Below, one piece after another: positions 8,497 through 17,209 of a stretch of 64,000 nt of DNA; the stretch's first letter is position 1, and each line of letters begins with the position of its first letter. The DNA is from Anaerorhabdus sp964386325. GTDB taxonomy: Bacteria; Bacillota_I; Bacilli_A; Erysipelotrichales; Erysipelotrichaceae. The notes under the pieces were generated by a model. The model had not been told where the DNA came from. It worked only from the letters and a program-made list of their open reading frames with translations, and did not search any database. A program made the position numbers and the translations under genes. Where the stretch lies: positions 310,001 to 374,000 of the forward strand of contig CAYLQY010000001.1 in NCBI GenBank assembly GCA_964386325.1, read 5' to 3'.

Positions 8497-9462
8497 TTAA
8501 CGTTCGTAAATACAATCGTAGTATTTCATTGAACTTAGAACAGAAAGTCCTGTTTCAAAGGATTGGTTATTGATTATAGCCAATAAAGTATCGATTTCGG
8601 TATCGCCTTTAAGGTAATTAAAGAATTCTGTACATACTTCTTGACCAAGGGGAATCGCTTGGTTAAATAGTTCCACAAAGGATTTATTACTAGGTTTGTT
8701 TGTACATGGATGGTGCCAAGTACGTTTTTCTTGATTAAGGATATCTAGTTTATCTTCTTCCATAGGTACAATCATAGAAGTAAATACATAAGGTTTACGT
8801 AATAGTTTAGATTCGACTTGAAAGAGAAACTTCTTACGATAGCCATGAGGATCAAATAATACTTTCTGAATATTGTAGAAATGTTTTAGACATGTCTCAA
8901 TGCATTTTGAGTCAATGGTATAACCGTAAACATTTGCAATAGCATCATTATATACTTCATAAATTGCCTTAACTGTATTTGAATCGTATTTTAATAGTTT
9001 ATATCCAGGGTAATCTTTTCCTGATTGACCACGTATTAATTGAAGCATCAAGTAATCTAAGTGGGATTCAAAACGGCGGTGATAAAGGGAAGAATCTCCT
9101 CCTTTACTTGATTCAGTTTGATTGAAGATATAAGGATGTGCTTCTTTATCTAAAGCCCAATGACATAATAAACCAGCAACATAACTGATTTTTTCCTGTG
9201 ATTGATGGGTCTTTACACTTTCGAATACATCTTTGAAGAAATCATGGATATGATGACCATGAATTTCATTGCCGATTTTGGCAACTTTTTTTGCGTCATT
9301 TTGATTCAACCATGGCCAGGCATTATAATAAAAAAATAAATCAGGACCACTTGTCCCAATTGAGAATTCCTCTATATTTGCTTGTATAATGTTAGAAAGT
9401 TTTTGTGGTAATGACCGACAAACCTCTTTACCAAATAATTCATGTGTTATTAAACTAGGCAT
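8497..9462 (-). CDS. Zinc-dependent phospholipase C family protein
   Basis: A 321-residue protein matching the Zn_dep_PLPC family (PF00882). It begins MPSLITHELFGKEV, with a His in the THE segment; FSIGTSGPDLFFY gives the conserved G-PD metal-binding motif near residues 33-45; HGHHIHDFF and AGLLCHWALDKEAHPY supply the remaining histidines and acids. It has no signal peptide, unlike secreted clostridial alpha-toxins, so it is probably a cytoplasmic family member of unknown substrate. A GGAGGTAG site precedes the ATG. It is the first of three minus-strand hydrolase genes, separated by about 60 bases from the next. Confidence 0.82.
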   Translation of the reverse strand: MPSLITHELFGKEVCRSLPQKLSNIIQANIEEFSIGTSGPDLFFYYNAWPWLNQNDAKKVAKIGNEIHGHHIHDFFKDVFESVKTHQSQEKISYVAGLLCHWALDKEAHPYIFNQTESSKGGDSSLYHRRFESHLDYLMLQLIRGQSGKDYPGYKLLKYDSNTVKAIYEVYNDAIANVYGYTIDSKCIETCLKHFYNIQKVLFDPHGYRKKFLFQVESKLLRKPYVFTSMIVPMEEDKLDILNQEKRTWHHPCTNKPSNKSFVELFNQAIPLGQEVCTEFFNYLKGDTEIDTLLAIINNQSFETGLSVLSSMKYYDCIYER

Positions 9463-9584
9463 AAATCTACCTCCATGTAGTAATTATATCAAATATTCGA
9501 GTTTATCACCTACATTTCACAATAATTTAACTTTCATTTTTAATAACTATGTTAGAATATATCTAATAACTAAGGGGGTTCTAC

Positions 9585-10895
9585 ATGAAGTTATCGAAGA
9601 CGGAGAAGAGTTGGATATTGTATGATGTTGCGAATAGTGCATTTACACTAATCCTAACAGCAACAATACCAGTTTTCTTTAGAGGGTTAGTTGACAGTGC
9701 CGGTATTGAAGCTGTATGTAATTCATGGATAGTACAATTTCTATTTAGTGGTAATGCAGCAGCGGCATTGGCTGGAGATTTACAAGCATTTGAAGCTTTG
9801 AAAACAAGCTTATTCGGATTAACTACAACAATTGCAGTACTAATCGTAGCACTAAGTGCACCAATGATAGGTGCAATTGCTGACTACAAAGGAATGAAAA
9901 AGAAACTATTTGCAGTTTGTTTAAGTGTAGGGGTATTCGCATGTTTAATGCTAGGGGTTACACAAAATTGGTTGGGTTACCTTGGATTAATCATTGTTGC
10001 ACGTATTGGTTATGCAAGTTGTAATATTTTCTACGATTCTATGTTAGTGGATGTTTCAACAAATGATCGTATGGATACTATTTCTTCATTTGGATATGCA
10101 TGGGGTTATCTTGGAAGTTGTATTCCTTTCATTGTTGGGATTTATTTGATTTTGGCATTACCATTTGGTCTAACTATTGGTACAGCAACACAAATTTCAT
10201 TCTTAATAACAGCTATTTGGTGGGCGCTTTGTTCAATTCCATTATTGAAGAATGTAAAACAAGTGCATTATCTTGATAATCATAATCATCAAATTAAAGA
10301 ATCTTTTGTTCGTATTGGCGTAACATTGAAGAAGATAGCTAGTGATAAAAAAATGTTGTACTACATCATCGCTTATTTTTGCTACATCGATGGAGTTTAC
10401 ACAATTATTTCGATGGCAACAACATATGGAGCAGAAGTAGGTATTGGCACAAATGATATGATTATTGCACTTTTGGTTACGCAAATTGTAGCATTCCCAT
10501 TTGCAATTCTATCTGGATATTTAGCAAAAAAATTCAAGACAATTGATATTTTAAAAGCTTATATTATTGTCTATATCTTCATATGTATTTATGGATTCCA
10601 ACTTGATCAAACTTATGAATTTTGGGTATTGTGTGTAGCTGTAGGTATAGCTCAAGGTGGTATTCAAGCATTGTCTCGTGCCTATTTTGGTAAAATTGTT
10701 CCTAAAAAGGAATCAAATGAATATTTTGGATTTTTTGATATCTTTGGAAAATTTGCAGATTTCTTAGGACCACTTATTATCACAGTATGTGCCGCAACGT
10801 TTGGACAAAGTAAGTATGGAATTTTGGCATTAGTTATTCTCTTTGTGGTTGGATACTACTTCTTAAATAAAGTATCTAAACTAGATAAAGAATAA
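9585..10895 (+). CDS. MFS transporter, UMF1 / Atg22-like family
   Basis: A 436-residue, multi-spanning membrane protein (about 12 predicted segments). The start, KTEKSWILYDVANSAF, is the signature of the UMF1 / vacuole-effluxer Atg22-like group of the major facilitator superfamily, and NEYFGFFDIFGKFADFLGP near the end is equally typical. Bacterial substrates of this family are unknown; amino acid efflux is suggested only by the yeast relatives. The ATG follows an AAGGGGG site by 7 bases. It is monocistronic and closed by a terminator at 10922. Confidence 0.85.
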   Translation: MKLSKTEKSWILYDVANSAFTLILTATIPVFFRGLVDSAGIEAVCNSWIVQFLFSGNAAAALAGDLQAFEALKTSLFGLTTTIAVLIVALSAPMIGAIADYKGMKKKLFAVCLSVGVFACLMLGVTQNWLGYLGLIIVARIGYASCNIFYDSMLVDVSTNDRMDTISSFGYAWGYLGSCIPFIVGIYLILALPFGLTIGTATQISFLITAIWWALCSIPLLKNVKQVHYLDNHNHQIKESFVRIGVTLKKIASDKKMLYYIIAYFCYIDGVYTIISMATTYGAEVGIGTNDMIIALLVTQIVAFPFAILSGYLAKKFKTIDILKAYIIVYIFICIYGFQLDQTYEFWVLCVAVGIAQGGIQALSRAYFGKIVPKKESNEYFGFFDIFGKFADFLGPLIITVCAATFGQSKYGILALVILFVVGYYFLNKVSKLDKE

Positions 10896-10921
10896 ATAGA
10901 TAAAATAAATTTTAAAAGAAA

Positions 10922-10962
10922 AAACACATAAATATTGTTTAACCAATATAATGTGTTTTTTT
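10922..10962. terminator. Terminator after the UMF1 transporter
   Basis: AACACAT and ATATTG pair with CAATAT and ATGTGTT around a short loop, followed by a run of eight Ts. The A-rich left flank may also serve mscL on the other strand. Confidence 0.8.
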
Positions 10963-10989
10963 TAATTGAATTAGCAAATAACGGGAAAT

Positions 10990-11364
10990 TTATTTTTTTA
11001 ATGCATCTCGAATTTCTGTTAATAATTTTACTTCGTCACTTGGTTCAACCACTACTTCTACTTGTTCAGGTTGTTTCTTCATTTTATTCATGACTTTAAT
11101 CACGATAAATAAAATAAATGCCATGATAATGAAATTCATGATGGCGGTAATGAATGCTCCATAGTTGATTGTAACAGCACCTATAGTGACGCTCAATGCA
11201 TGGAGCGAATCATTCATAAATAATCCAATTACTGGTGAAATGATATCATTGATAAAAGAATCTATGATTGACTTGAATGCTGCCCCAATCATAACCCCAA
11301 CGGCCATATCTACAACATTGCCACGCATGGCAAATTCTTTAAATTCACCTAGAAATTTCTTCAT
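10990..11364 (-). CDS. mscL: Large-conductance mechanosensitive channel MscL
   Basis: A 124-residue protein with the full MscL signature: the amphipathic N-terminus KKFLGEFKEFAMRGNVVDMAVGVM, then the pore helix IGAAFKSIIDSFINDIISP, a periplasmic loop and the second helix FITAIMNFIIMAFILFIVIK, ending in a charged cytoplasmic helix EVKLLTEIRDALKK. It is an inner-membrane homopentamer that opens under membrane tension and releases solutes on osmotic downshock. Length is normal for the family. An AAGGGGGA ribosome site lies before the ATG. Confidence 0.97.
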   Translation of the reverse strand: MKKFLGEFKEFAMRGNVVDMAVGVMIGAAFKSIIDSFINDIISPVIGLFMNDSLHALSVTIGAVTINYGAFITAIMNFIIMAFILFIVIKVMNKMKKQPEQVEVVVEPSDEVKLLTEIRDALKK

Positions 11365-11437
11365 ATAAATATATCCCCCTTTTGTACATTATAAAATGTT
11401 GTACTAATAATTTCAAATTTATTAGATAGCCATACTA

Positions 11438-11466
11438 TTGACATCTTACAAAAATAAGAGTATATT
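11438..11466 (+). promoter_or_regulatory. Sigma-A promoter of the trpXYZ leader
   Basis: TTGACA at 11438-11443 and TATATT at 11461-11466 with a 17-bp spacer. Transcription would start near 11473, just before the T-box structure. Confidence 0.8.
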
Positions 11467-11472
11467 CTCATT

Positions 11473-11725
11473 AAACCAGTGATTGAGAGATAAAACGAGT
11501 TAGTCGCTTAAAGAGAGTCAGGGATGGTGGAATCCTGATAGAGATGACGATTTGACAAATGGACTCATGAGGGCTAAGTGAAAGAGTTTCGAGTATCTTT
11601 AGACGGTTGTCTCCGTTACAAGACGAAAAATGTGATTGCATTTTGATTAAGAGAGTAAATTTATTTACTAACAAAGGTGGTACCGCAGGTTTAACGCTTG
11701 TCCTTTATGAGGATGGGCGTTTTTT
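11473..11725 (+). promoter_or_regulatory. T-box riboswitch, tryptophan specifier, upstream of trpXYZ
   Basis: The conserved T-box motif AAAGGTGGTACCGCAGG lies at 11673-11689. The Stem I apical part is recognisable as AGGGATGGTGGAATCCTG (11519-11536). The specifier position, read from the usual layout (AAA-codon-ACTC), is TGG at 11560-11562, a Trp codon. A terminator (ACGCTTGTCC with GGATGGGCGT, 11694-11720, then Ts) competes with the T-box antiterminator. Uncharged tRNA-Trp binding should favour read-through into the importer genes. The antiterminator bulge reads TGGT. Confidence 0.9.
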
Positions 11726-11775
11726 GTTTATACGGGTCCTTCACTTGATCAAACGCAAAGAAAGAGGAGAAGAAA

Positions 11776-12768
11776 ATGAAAAAATGTTTAAAAGGTCTAG
11801 TAGTTGCAATGTGCTTATTACTAGTAGGTTGTTCAAGTCAACCAACAGCGTCAAACCAAACTCCTTCAAGCGAAGGAACAAAAAAGGTAGGGGTAATTCA
11901 ATTAACTGAACATACTTCACTTAACATGATTTATGATAGCTTTGTAGCTGAATTGGAAAATTTGGGATACAAAGATAAAGTTGTCATTGATTTTAAAAAT
12001 GCTCAAAATGAAATGTCTAATATTCCTTCAATTGTTCAATACTTTGAAGCTAATAAACAAGATGTAGTTGTAACAATCACAACACCAGTTGCACAAGGTG
12101 CAATGTCATTAACAAAGAATACTCCAGTGGTATTTGCAGCAGTAACTGATCCAATTGCAGCAGGGGTTGTAAAAGATTTGGAAAAACCTGAAGGCAATAT
12201 TACAGGTACAAGTGATATGGTTCAAATTGATGAAATTATCAACTTAGCATTAACAATTACTCCTGAAATTAAAACAGTTGGATTTATCTATAATCCATCA
12301 GAAGTAAATTCAGTTACAAATTATGAAAAATTAAAACAAGTTTGTGAAGAAAAAGGTCTAAAAATTGAGGCTACTTCTATTTCAACATCAGTGGATTTAC
12401 AAACTGCAACAAGTGCTTTACTTCCGAAGGTTGATGTTATTTTTGTACCTAATGACAATACTGTAGCAGAGGCAATGCCGATTCTTGCCAATCTTGCTAA
12501 AGAAGCAAAAGTTCCAGTATATACGGGTGCAGATTCAATGGTTATGGATGGTGGTTTTGCAACGATTGGAATTGATTATGTAGAATTAGGTAAGAAGACA
12601 GCACAAATGGTTGTAGAAGTTTTAGAAGGTAAATCAATTGCTGAAATTCCAGTATATGTATTTAAAGATGATTTATATATAACAATAAATGAAGATACTA
12701 TGAATGCGTTGGGTATAGAGTTACCAACATCAATACAAGAAAATCAAAAACTTAATTTAGTAAAGTAG
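11776..12768 (+). CDS. trpX: ABC transporter substrate-binding lipoprotein (TrpX-type)
   Basis: A 330-residue lipoprotein: a signal peptide ends in the lipobox LLVGC with Cys19, followed by a Ser/Thr/Gln linker and an ABC_sub_bind (PF04392) domain. Typical features are VGVIQLTEHTSL near residue 38, TPVVFAAVTDPIAAG and GADSMVMDGGFATIGIDYVELG. It would capture the substrate outside the membrane and deliver it to the permease at 12778. The family alone does not show the substrate; tryptophan is inferred from the Trp-specifier T-box and from published regulon work on trpXYZ transporters. The ribosome site is AAAGAGGAG. Confidence 0.85.
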   Translation: MKKCLKGLVVAMCLLLVGCSSQPTASNQTPSSEGTKKVGVIQLTEHTSLNMIYDSFVAELENLGYKDKVVIDFKNAQNEMSNIPSIVQYFEANKQDVVVTITTPVAQGAMSLTKNTPVVFAAVTDPIAAGVVKDLEKPEGNITGTSDMVQIDEIINLALTITPEIKTVGFIYNPSEVNSVTNYEKLKQVCEEKGLKIEATSISTSVDLQTATSALLPKVDVIFVPNDNTVAEAMPILANLAKEAKVPVYTGADSMVMDGGFATIGIDYVELGKKTAQMVVEVLEGKSIAEIPVYVFKDDLYITINEDTMNALGIELPTSIQENQKLNLVK

Positions 12769-12777
12769 GGTGAAGAT

Positions 12778-13656
12778 ATGACGTTTAGCTTAATTGTAGG
12801 AGCCATAGAAATAGGATGTATTTTTGGAATATGTTCGCTAGGATTATTTATGGCATTTCGTATTTTAAATTTACCGGATTTAACTGTTGATGGAAGTTTT
12901 GTAACAGGACTTGCATTTAGCGCAATTTTTTCCTTACAAGGTCAACCATTATTAGGTATTCTTGCAGGGATGATAGGTGGAGCATTAGCTGGTGTTGTTA
13001 CAGGTGTTCTTCATACAAAGTTTAAAATACAAGAAATTCTAGCTGGTATCTTAACAATGACAGCACTCTATTCAATCAATCTTAAAATAATGAGTGATCA
13101 ACCAAGTATCTTCTTTTATGACAAAGTTACAATCTTCACTCCATTCTTAAATAAATTCATGGTCATGGGTGTAGATTTAGGAAAATTACTAGTTTTGGTT
13201 TTCTTTGTGATTGTTGTCATAGTGATTTACGTATTATTCTTCAAAACACTTACAGGATTAGCATTACGAGCTACAGGAGATAACGAAGCTATGGTTCGTA
13301 GTTCTTCTATAAACACAGATCGTATGAAGATTTTGGGATTTGCTATTACAAATGCGGTAGTTGCCCTTGGTGGTGGTCTATATGCCCAATATAATCAAAC
13401 TGCTGCTCATGGTGCAGGTGTTGGTACACTTGTGCTATGTTGTGCAAGCATCATTATTGGTGAAACAGTTTTTGGAAAACGCAAGGGTATGCTTCATTAT
13501 TGTATTGCAGTAGTACTAGGAGCTATCTTGTATCGCTTGCTAATTTCTTATGCTTTTGTATTAGGTTTACCCGCAAGTGATTTAAAATTATTCTCTGCTT
13601 CAATTGTAATCATCGCAATGGTACTTCCACAAATTAAGTTTAGGAGGAAATCATAA
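12778..13656 (+). CDS. trpY: ABC transporter permease (TrpY-type)
   Basis: A 292-residue multi-span membrane protein of the branched-chain amino acid permease-like family (BPD_transp_2). LRATGDNEAMVRSSSI (about residues 164-179) is the cytoplasmic loop that contacts the ATPase. It starts 9 bases after trpX and its stop overlaps the start of the ATPase gene by one base (TAATG), which indicates translational coupling. It forms the membrane channel of the importer controlled by the upstream Trp T-box. Confidence 0.85.
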   Translation: MTFSLIVGAIEIGCIFGICSLGLFMAFRILNLPDLTVDGSFVTGLAFSAIFSLQGQPLLGILAGMIGGALAGVVTGVLHTKFKIQEILAGILTMTALYSINLKIMSDQPSIFFYDKVTIFTPFLNKFMVMGVDLGKLLVLVFFVIVVIVIYVLFFKTLTGLALRATGDNEAMVRSSSINTDRMKILGFAITNAVVALGGGLYAQYNQTAAHGAGVGTLVLCCASIIIGETVFGKRKGMLHYCIAVVLGAILYRLLISYAFVLGLPASDLKLFSASIVIIAMVLPQIKFRRKS

Positions 13657-14441
13657 TGATTGAAATCAAAAATTGTAATGTAATTTTTAATAAAAATACA
13701 GTTAATGAAAATCACGCTTTAAAAGATATTGATTTGAAAATTAATGATGGCGATTTTGTAACAGTCATAGGATCAAATGGAGCAGGAAAATCAACTCTTC
13801 TAAATGTTATTTGTGGAAATATTGAGATCGAAAGTGGCCATGTAATTATAGACAATAAAGATGTCACTAAAGATAAAGAATATAAACGAGCAGAGTTAAT
13901 AGGAAGATTATCACAAGACCCATTAAAAGGTACTGCACCTCATATGACAATTGAAGAGAATTGTTTACTAGCCTATGGACGTGGTTCTAAACGCAAACTT
14001 CGTTTTTCCATCAGCAAAGAAGAAAGAGAATACTTCGCAAGTCAATGTAAAAAACTAAACTTAGGTTTAGAAAATAGAATGAAAGCGGAAGTGGGTTTAC
14101 TATCAGGTGGGCAACGCCAAGCATTAACACTACTGATGGCAACGATGATTCCTCCGCATTGTCTATTACTTGATGAACATACTGCAGCACTTGATCCTAA
14201 AACTGCAGAGAATATTATGAAAATCACAGATGATATTATTAAGGAACATCAAATCACAACATTAATGATTACACATAATATAGATCATGCACTTAAGTAT
14301 GGTAATAAAACATTGATTATGAATGAAGGTAGAATATTAGGAATTCTTGAAGGTGAAGAACGTTTAAAAATGACAAAAGAAGATGTATTGAAATATTATG
14401 AGAAAATACATGGAGTTCTTTCTGATTCACAAATACTATAA
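13656..14441 (+). CDS. trpZ: ABC transporter ATP-binding protein (TrpZ-type)
   Basis: A 261-residue ATPase with Walker A GSNGAGKST (about 40-48), ABC signature LLSGGQRQALTLLMA near 148-162, Walker B CLLLDEHTAALDP near 170-182 and the switch MITHN. Walker B is followed by EH rather than EP, as is common in this transporter group. It drives the permease encoded just upstream. It is the last gene of the operon and is closed by a terminator. Confidence 0.87.
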   Translation: MIEIKNCNVIFNKNTVNENHALKDIDLKINDGDFVTVIGSNGAGKSTLLNVICGNIEIESGHVIIDNKDVTKDKEYKRAELIGRLSQDPLKGTAPHMTIEENCLLAYGRGSKRKLRFSISKEEREYFASQCKKLNLGLENRMKAEVGLLSGGQRQALTLLMATMIPPHCLLLDEHTAALDPKTAENIMKITDDIIKEHQITTLMITHNIDHALKYGNKTLIMNEGRILGILEGEERLKMTKEDVLKYYEKIHGVLSDSQIL

Positions 14442-14456
14442 AGAACAACAAACTAT

Positions 14457-14484
14457 GAAAGTTAATAGAGATATTAACTTTTTT
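14457..14484 (+). terminator. Terminator after trpXYZ
   Basis: AAAGTTAAT pairs with ATTAACTTT around a short AGAGAT loop and runs into Ts. Confidence 0.75.
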
Positions 14485-14553
14485 AATGTAATTTAGATGT
14501 CATGTTTTCATGAGGAGATATGTAGTGTATAATCAACTGAAGAGGTGATGAAA

Positions 14554-15897
14554 ATGAAGATATATCATACGAACGATATGCATAGCGAATTTGAAAAATG
14601 TGCAGGTATAGCATCTTATTTTCGAACTCATAAAACAGTGGATGATTTATACGTAGATGCAGGTGACTTCTGTGACTTAAAGGATATAAGTATCGTTGGT
14701 ACAAATGGGCTTACCGGAAGCAAGTTGATGAATGAACTTACCTGTGATGCATTTTGTGTAGGTAATAATGAAGCAGATTTAGGGTATGAAGCGATTAAGA
14801 AAATAGGCAAGAATTCTACATTACTATCTTGTAATTTAAAGAAAATTGATGAATCAGATATTGAACATCTTACAAATAGTATAATAATTGCAAAAAATAA
14901 ACTTCGATTTTTGATTATCGGAATTTCACCTTACTTTAAAAGAGATATGACACCGAATGGATATAATTTATTTCTTGAATTAGATGGATTAAAAACTATG
15001 AATCCGTTTGACTGTGTAAGAAAAGAAATAGAAAAGAATGAAAGTAATTATGATTTTTGTATATTACTTAGTCATTCAGGATTTGCGATAGATGAGATAA
15101 TTGCGCAACAATTACCTGAAGTTGGATTAATCATAGGAGGACATTCGCATACATTACTACAAGAACCGGTGTTTGTTAAAGACACGATGATTGTTCAATG
15201 TGGGGAACATGCAAATTATATTGGATGTTTAGATTTTGAAATAGCAAATAAGAAAATTTGTTCATTTAACTATAATTTAATTGCCAATGATTTTGAAAAA
15301 GATGGTGCTTTTATAAAACTACTGGAAGATTGTAAAAAGGATGCATTGAATGAATTAAACAAACCGCTTATTACTAATTGTGATTTAGCGTATGATGCAT
15401 TTACGGAATGTCCATTAATGAATTATGTATGTGATTGTTTATATCATGAAGCAGAATGTGATTTTGCGATGGAATTTCATGGCATTATGAATCATGGATT
15501 GCATGGGAATATCTCAATGATGGATTTAATTGAATGTTCGCCTTCAAAACTAAATCCAACACGTGTTGTAGTCAATGGAAAACAAATTCGTGACGCAATA
15601 AGACTATCGAAGGATTCTGAATATATTCATCAAAGTGGAAAAGGTCCAGGATTCAGAGGGACAGTGTTAGGTACACTTAGTTTTAGTCAGCATGTAAAGA
15701 TAAATGAAGAAGAAATTTTAATCAATGGTAAAGCGTTAGAAGATACGTGTGAGTATGTTGTTATGATGGATGATTATCTACAACGAGGTACTTGCTACCC
15801 ATCGCTAGCAACGCCGGATGAAGATGCAAAATTTTTTAAGGGATTTATAAGAGATTGTGTAGGTAAAAATTTAAAAAAGAATAATAGTTTTAATTAA
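14554..15897 (+). CDS. Cytoplasmic bifunctional metallophosphatase / 5'-nucleotidase (YunD-like)
   Basis: About 447 residues. Metallophosphatase motifs in order: HTNDMHS near residue 5, DAGDF near 39, GNNEAD near 71 (GNNE instead of GNHE, as in YunD relatives), LSHSGF near 171 and GGHSHT near 196. A 5_nucleotid_C domain follows, with FRGTVLGTLSF near the end. There is no signal peptide, so unlike UshA it should act in the cytoplasm on nucleotides or related phosphoesters. I chose the ATG at 14554, 5-8 bases after AGAGGTGA; the GTG at 14545 lies inside that ribosome site. Confidence 0.85.
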   Translation: MKIYHTNDMHSEFEKCAGIASYFRTHKTVDDLYVDAGDFCDLKDISIVGTNGLTGSKLMNELTCDAFCVGNNEADLGYEAIKKIGKNSTLLSCNLKKIDESDIEHLTNSIIIAKNKLRFLIIGISPYFKRDMTPNGYNLFLELDGLKTMNPFDCVRKEIEKNESNYDFCILLSHSGFAIDEIIAQQLPEVGLIIGGHSHTLLQEPVFVKDTMIVQCGEHANYIGCLDFEIANKKICSFNYNLIANDFEKDGAFIKLLEDCKKDALNELNKPLITNCDLAYDAFTECPLMNYVCDCLYHEAECDFAMEFHGIMNHGLHGNISMMDLIECSPSKLNPTRVVVNGKQIRDAIRLSKDSEYIHQSGKGPGFRGTVLGTLSFSQHVKINEEEILINGKALEDTCEYVVMMDDYLQRGTCYPSLATPDEDAKFFKGFIRDCVGKNLKKNNSFN

Positions 15898-15922
15898 ATA
15901 AAGAAGAAAAGGAAAAAATTAA

Positions 15923-17152
15923 ATGTTTAGTCATTATAAGGGATTAAGAAGAGAAATGTATGTTCTCTTCTTTGGTAGGATAGTTACGAACATGGGAGCA
16001 TTAATATGGCCTATGTTAACGTTAATTCTTACAAATAAATTAGGGTATTCAGCAGGACAGGTTGCAACGATAATGTTGGTAATGACATTTGTTCAAATAC
16101 CGTTTACATTACTAGGGGGAAAACTTGCGGACCATTTTAATAAAAGAAATATCATTATTTTCTGTGATTTAGTTACAGTAACTTGTTATTTCATTTTAGG
16201 ATTTATTGAAGTGTCATTCGTATTCGTTGTTTTATTTTTTACAGCAGGATTATTTGCTTCAATTGAATGGCCTTGTTATGATGCGTTAGTTGCAGATTTA
16301 AGCACATCAGCAGATCGTGAGAAGGCATATAGTTTAAATTACTTAGGTGCAAATATTGGTCTTGTACTTGCTCCTACAATTGGTGGTTTTCTTTTTGAAA
16401 ATTACTTAAACATTGCATTCATTGTAAATGCTATATCCACATTATCAAGCACGATATTGATTTATATTTTTATCAAGGATATAAAGAAGATTAATGAAGA
16501 AGTCAAGATTGGATCATATGAAGAAAGTGCTACACATGATTCAATATTTAAAGTTTTAAAAGAAAGAAAGATGATAATTGTTTACTTATTGTATGCAGCA
16601 TTATCAGGTTTAGTATATTCTCAATTTAACTTCTTGATGCCTTTGAATTTAGAAAGATTGTATGGTGCTAAAGGTGCAATCATCTTTGGTCTTATTACAA
16701 GTGTTAATGCTTGTGTTGTAATACTGGGTACACCATTACTAACCAAGTATTTTCCGAAAGTTCGCGATGTTTCAAAAATCGTGCTTGGTGAAATACTAAT
16801 TGTAACAGGACTAGCTATGTATATTTTTATTCAAGGAATAATCTCGTTGTATTTTGTATCTATCATCATATTTACAATTGGGGAGATATTTAATACATTG
16901 GGTAAATCACCTTATCTAACAAGAAGAATTCCTGCCAGTCATCGTGGGCGCATAGGAAGTCTAAGTATGCTATTTGCCTCCATTTTTCAAGCCTTCATGC
17001 AAAAAGGTGTTGGCTTTTTAGCTGATACATATCCGATGCGCATTGTATGGTGTTTTGTAACATTTGCCGGAATACTCTGTATAAGTCTTGCGGTTATTCA
17101 ACTTAAAGCCGATAAAAAAACGTATCCATTACTCTATACTGATTCAAAATAA
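15923..17152 (+). CDS. MFS transporter, multidrug-efflux type
   Basis: A 409-residue protein with about 12 hydrophobic segments. The loop between segments 2 and 3 reads GGKLADHFNKRN, matching the MFS signature GxxxDRxGRR. It starts with a short charged N-terminus and a first segment FGRIVTNMGALIWPML, as in MDR-type facilitators. Substrate unknown. It lies 25 bases after the metallophosphatase and probably shares its transcript. Confidence 0.82.
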   Translation: MFSHYKGLRREMYVLFFGRIVTNMGALIWPMLTLILTNKLGYSAGQVATIMLVMTFVQIPFTLLGGKLADHFNKRNIIIFCDLVTVTCYFILGFIEVSFVFVVLFFTAGLFASIEWPCYDALVADLSTSADREKAYSLNYLGANIGLVLAPTIGGFLFENYLNIAFIVNAISTLSSTILIYIFIKDIKKINEEVKIGSYEESATHDSIFKVLKERKMIIVYLLYAALSGLVYSQFNFLMPLNLERLYGAKGAIIFGLITSVNACVVILGTPLLTKYFPKVRDVSKIVLGEILIVTGLAMYIFIQGIISLYFVSIIIFTIGEIFNTLGKSPYLTRRIPASHRGRIGSLSMLFASIFQAFMQKGVGFLADTYPMRIVWCFVTFAGILCISLAVIQLKADKKTYPLLYTDSK

Positions 17153-17209
17153 GGTTGATGTTAAAAAGGATAATGGTAAAATGATACTATAGAATTTGGA
17201 GATGAAAGA

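Noticed and set aside
11607..11909. Plus-strand open frame of 100 codons across the Trp leader
   Set aside because: It runs through the T-box, the terminator and into trpX in another frame, with no family resemblance; the leader RNA explains the region.
14764..14780. GNNE in place of GNHE in the metallophosphatase, at first taken for a lost catalytic residue
   Set aside because: As far as I know the YunD-type branch of the family carries this variant, so it does not show inactivation.
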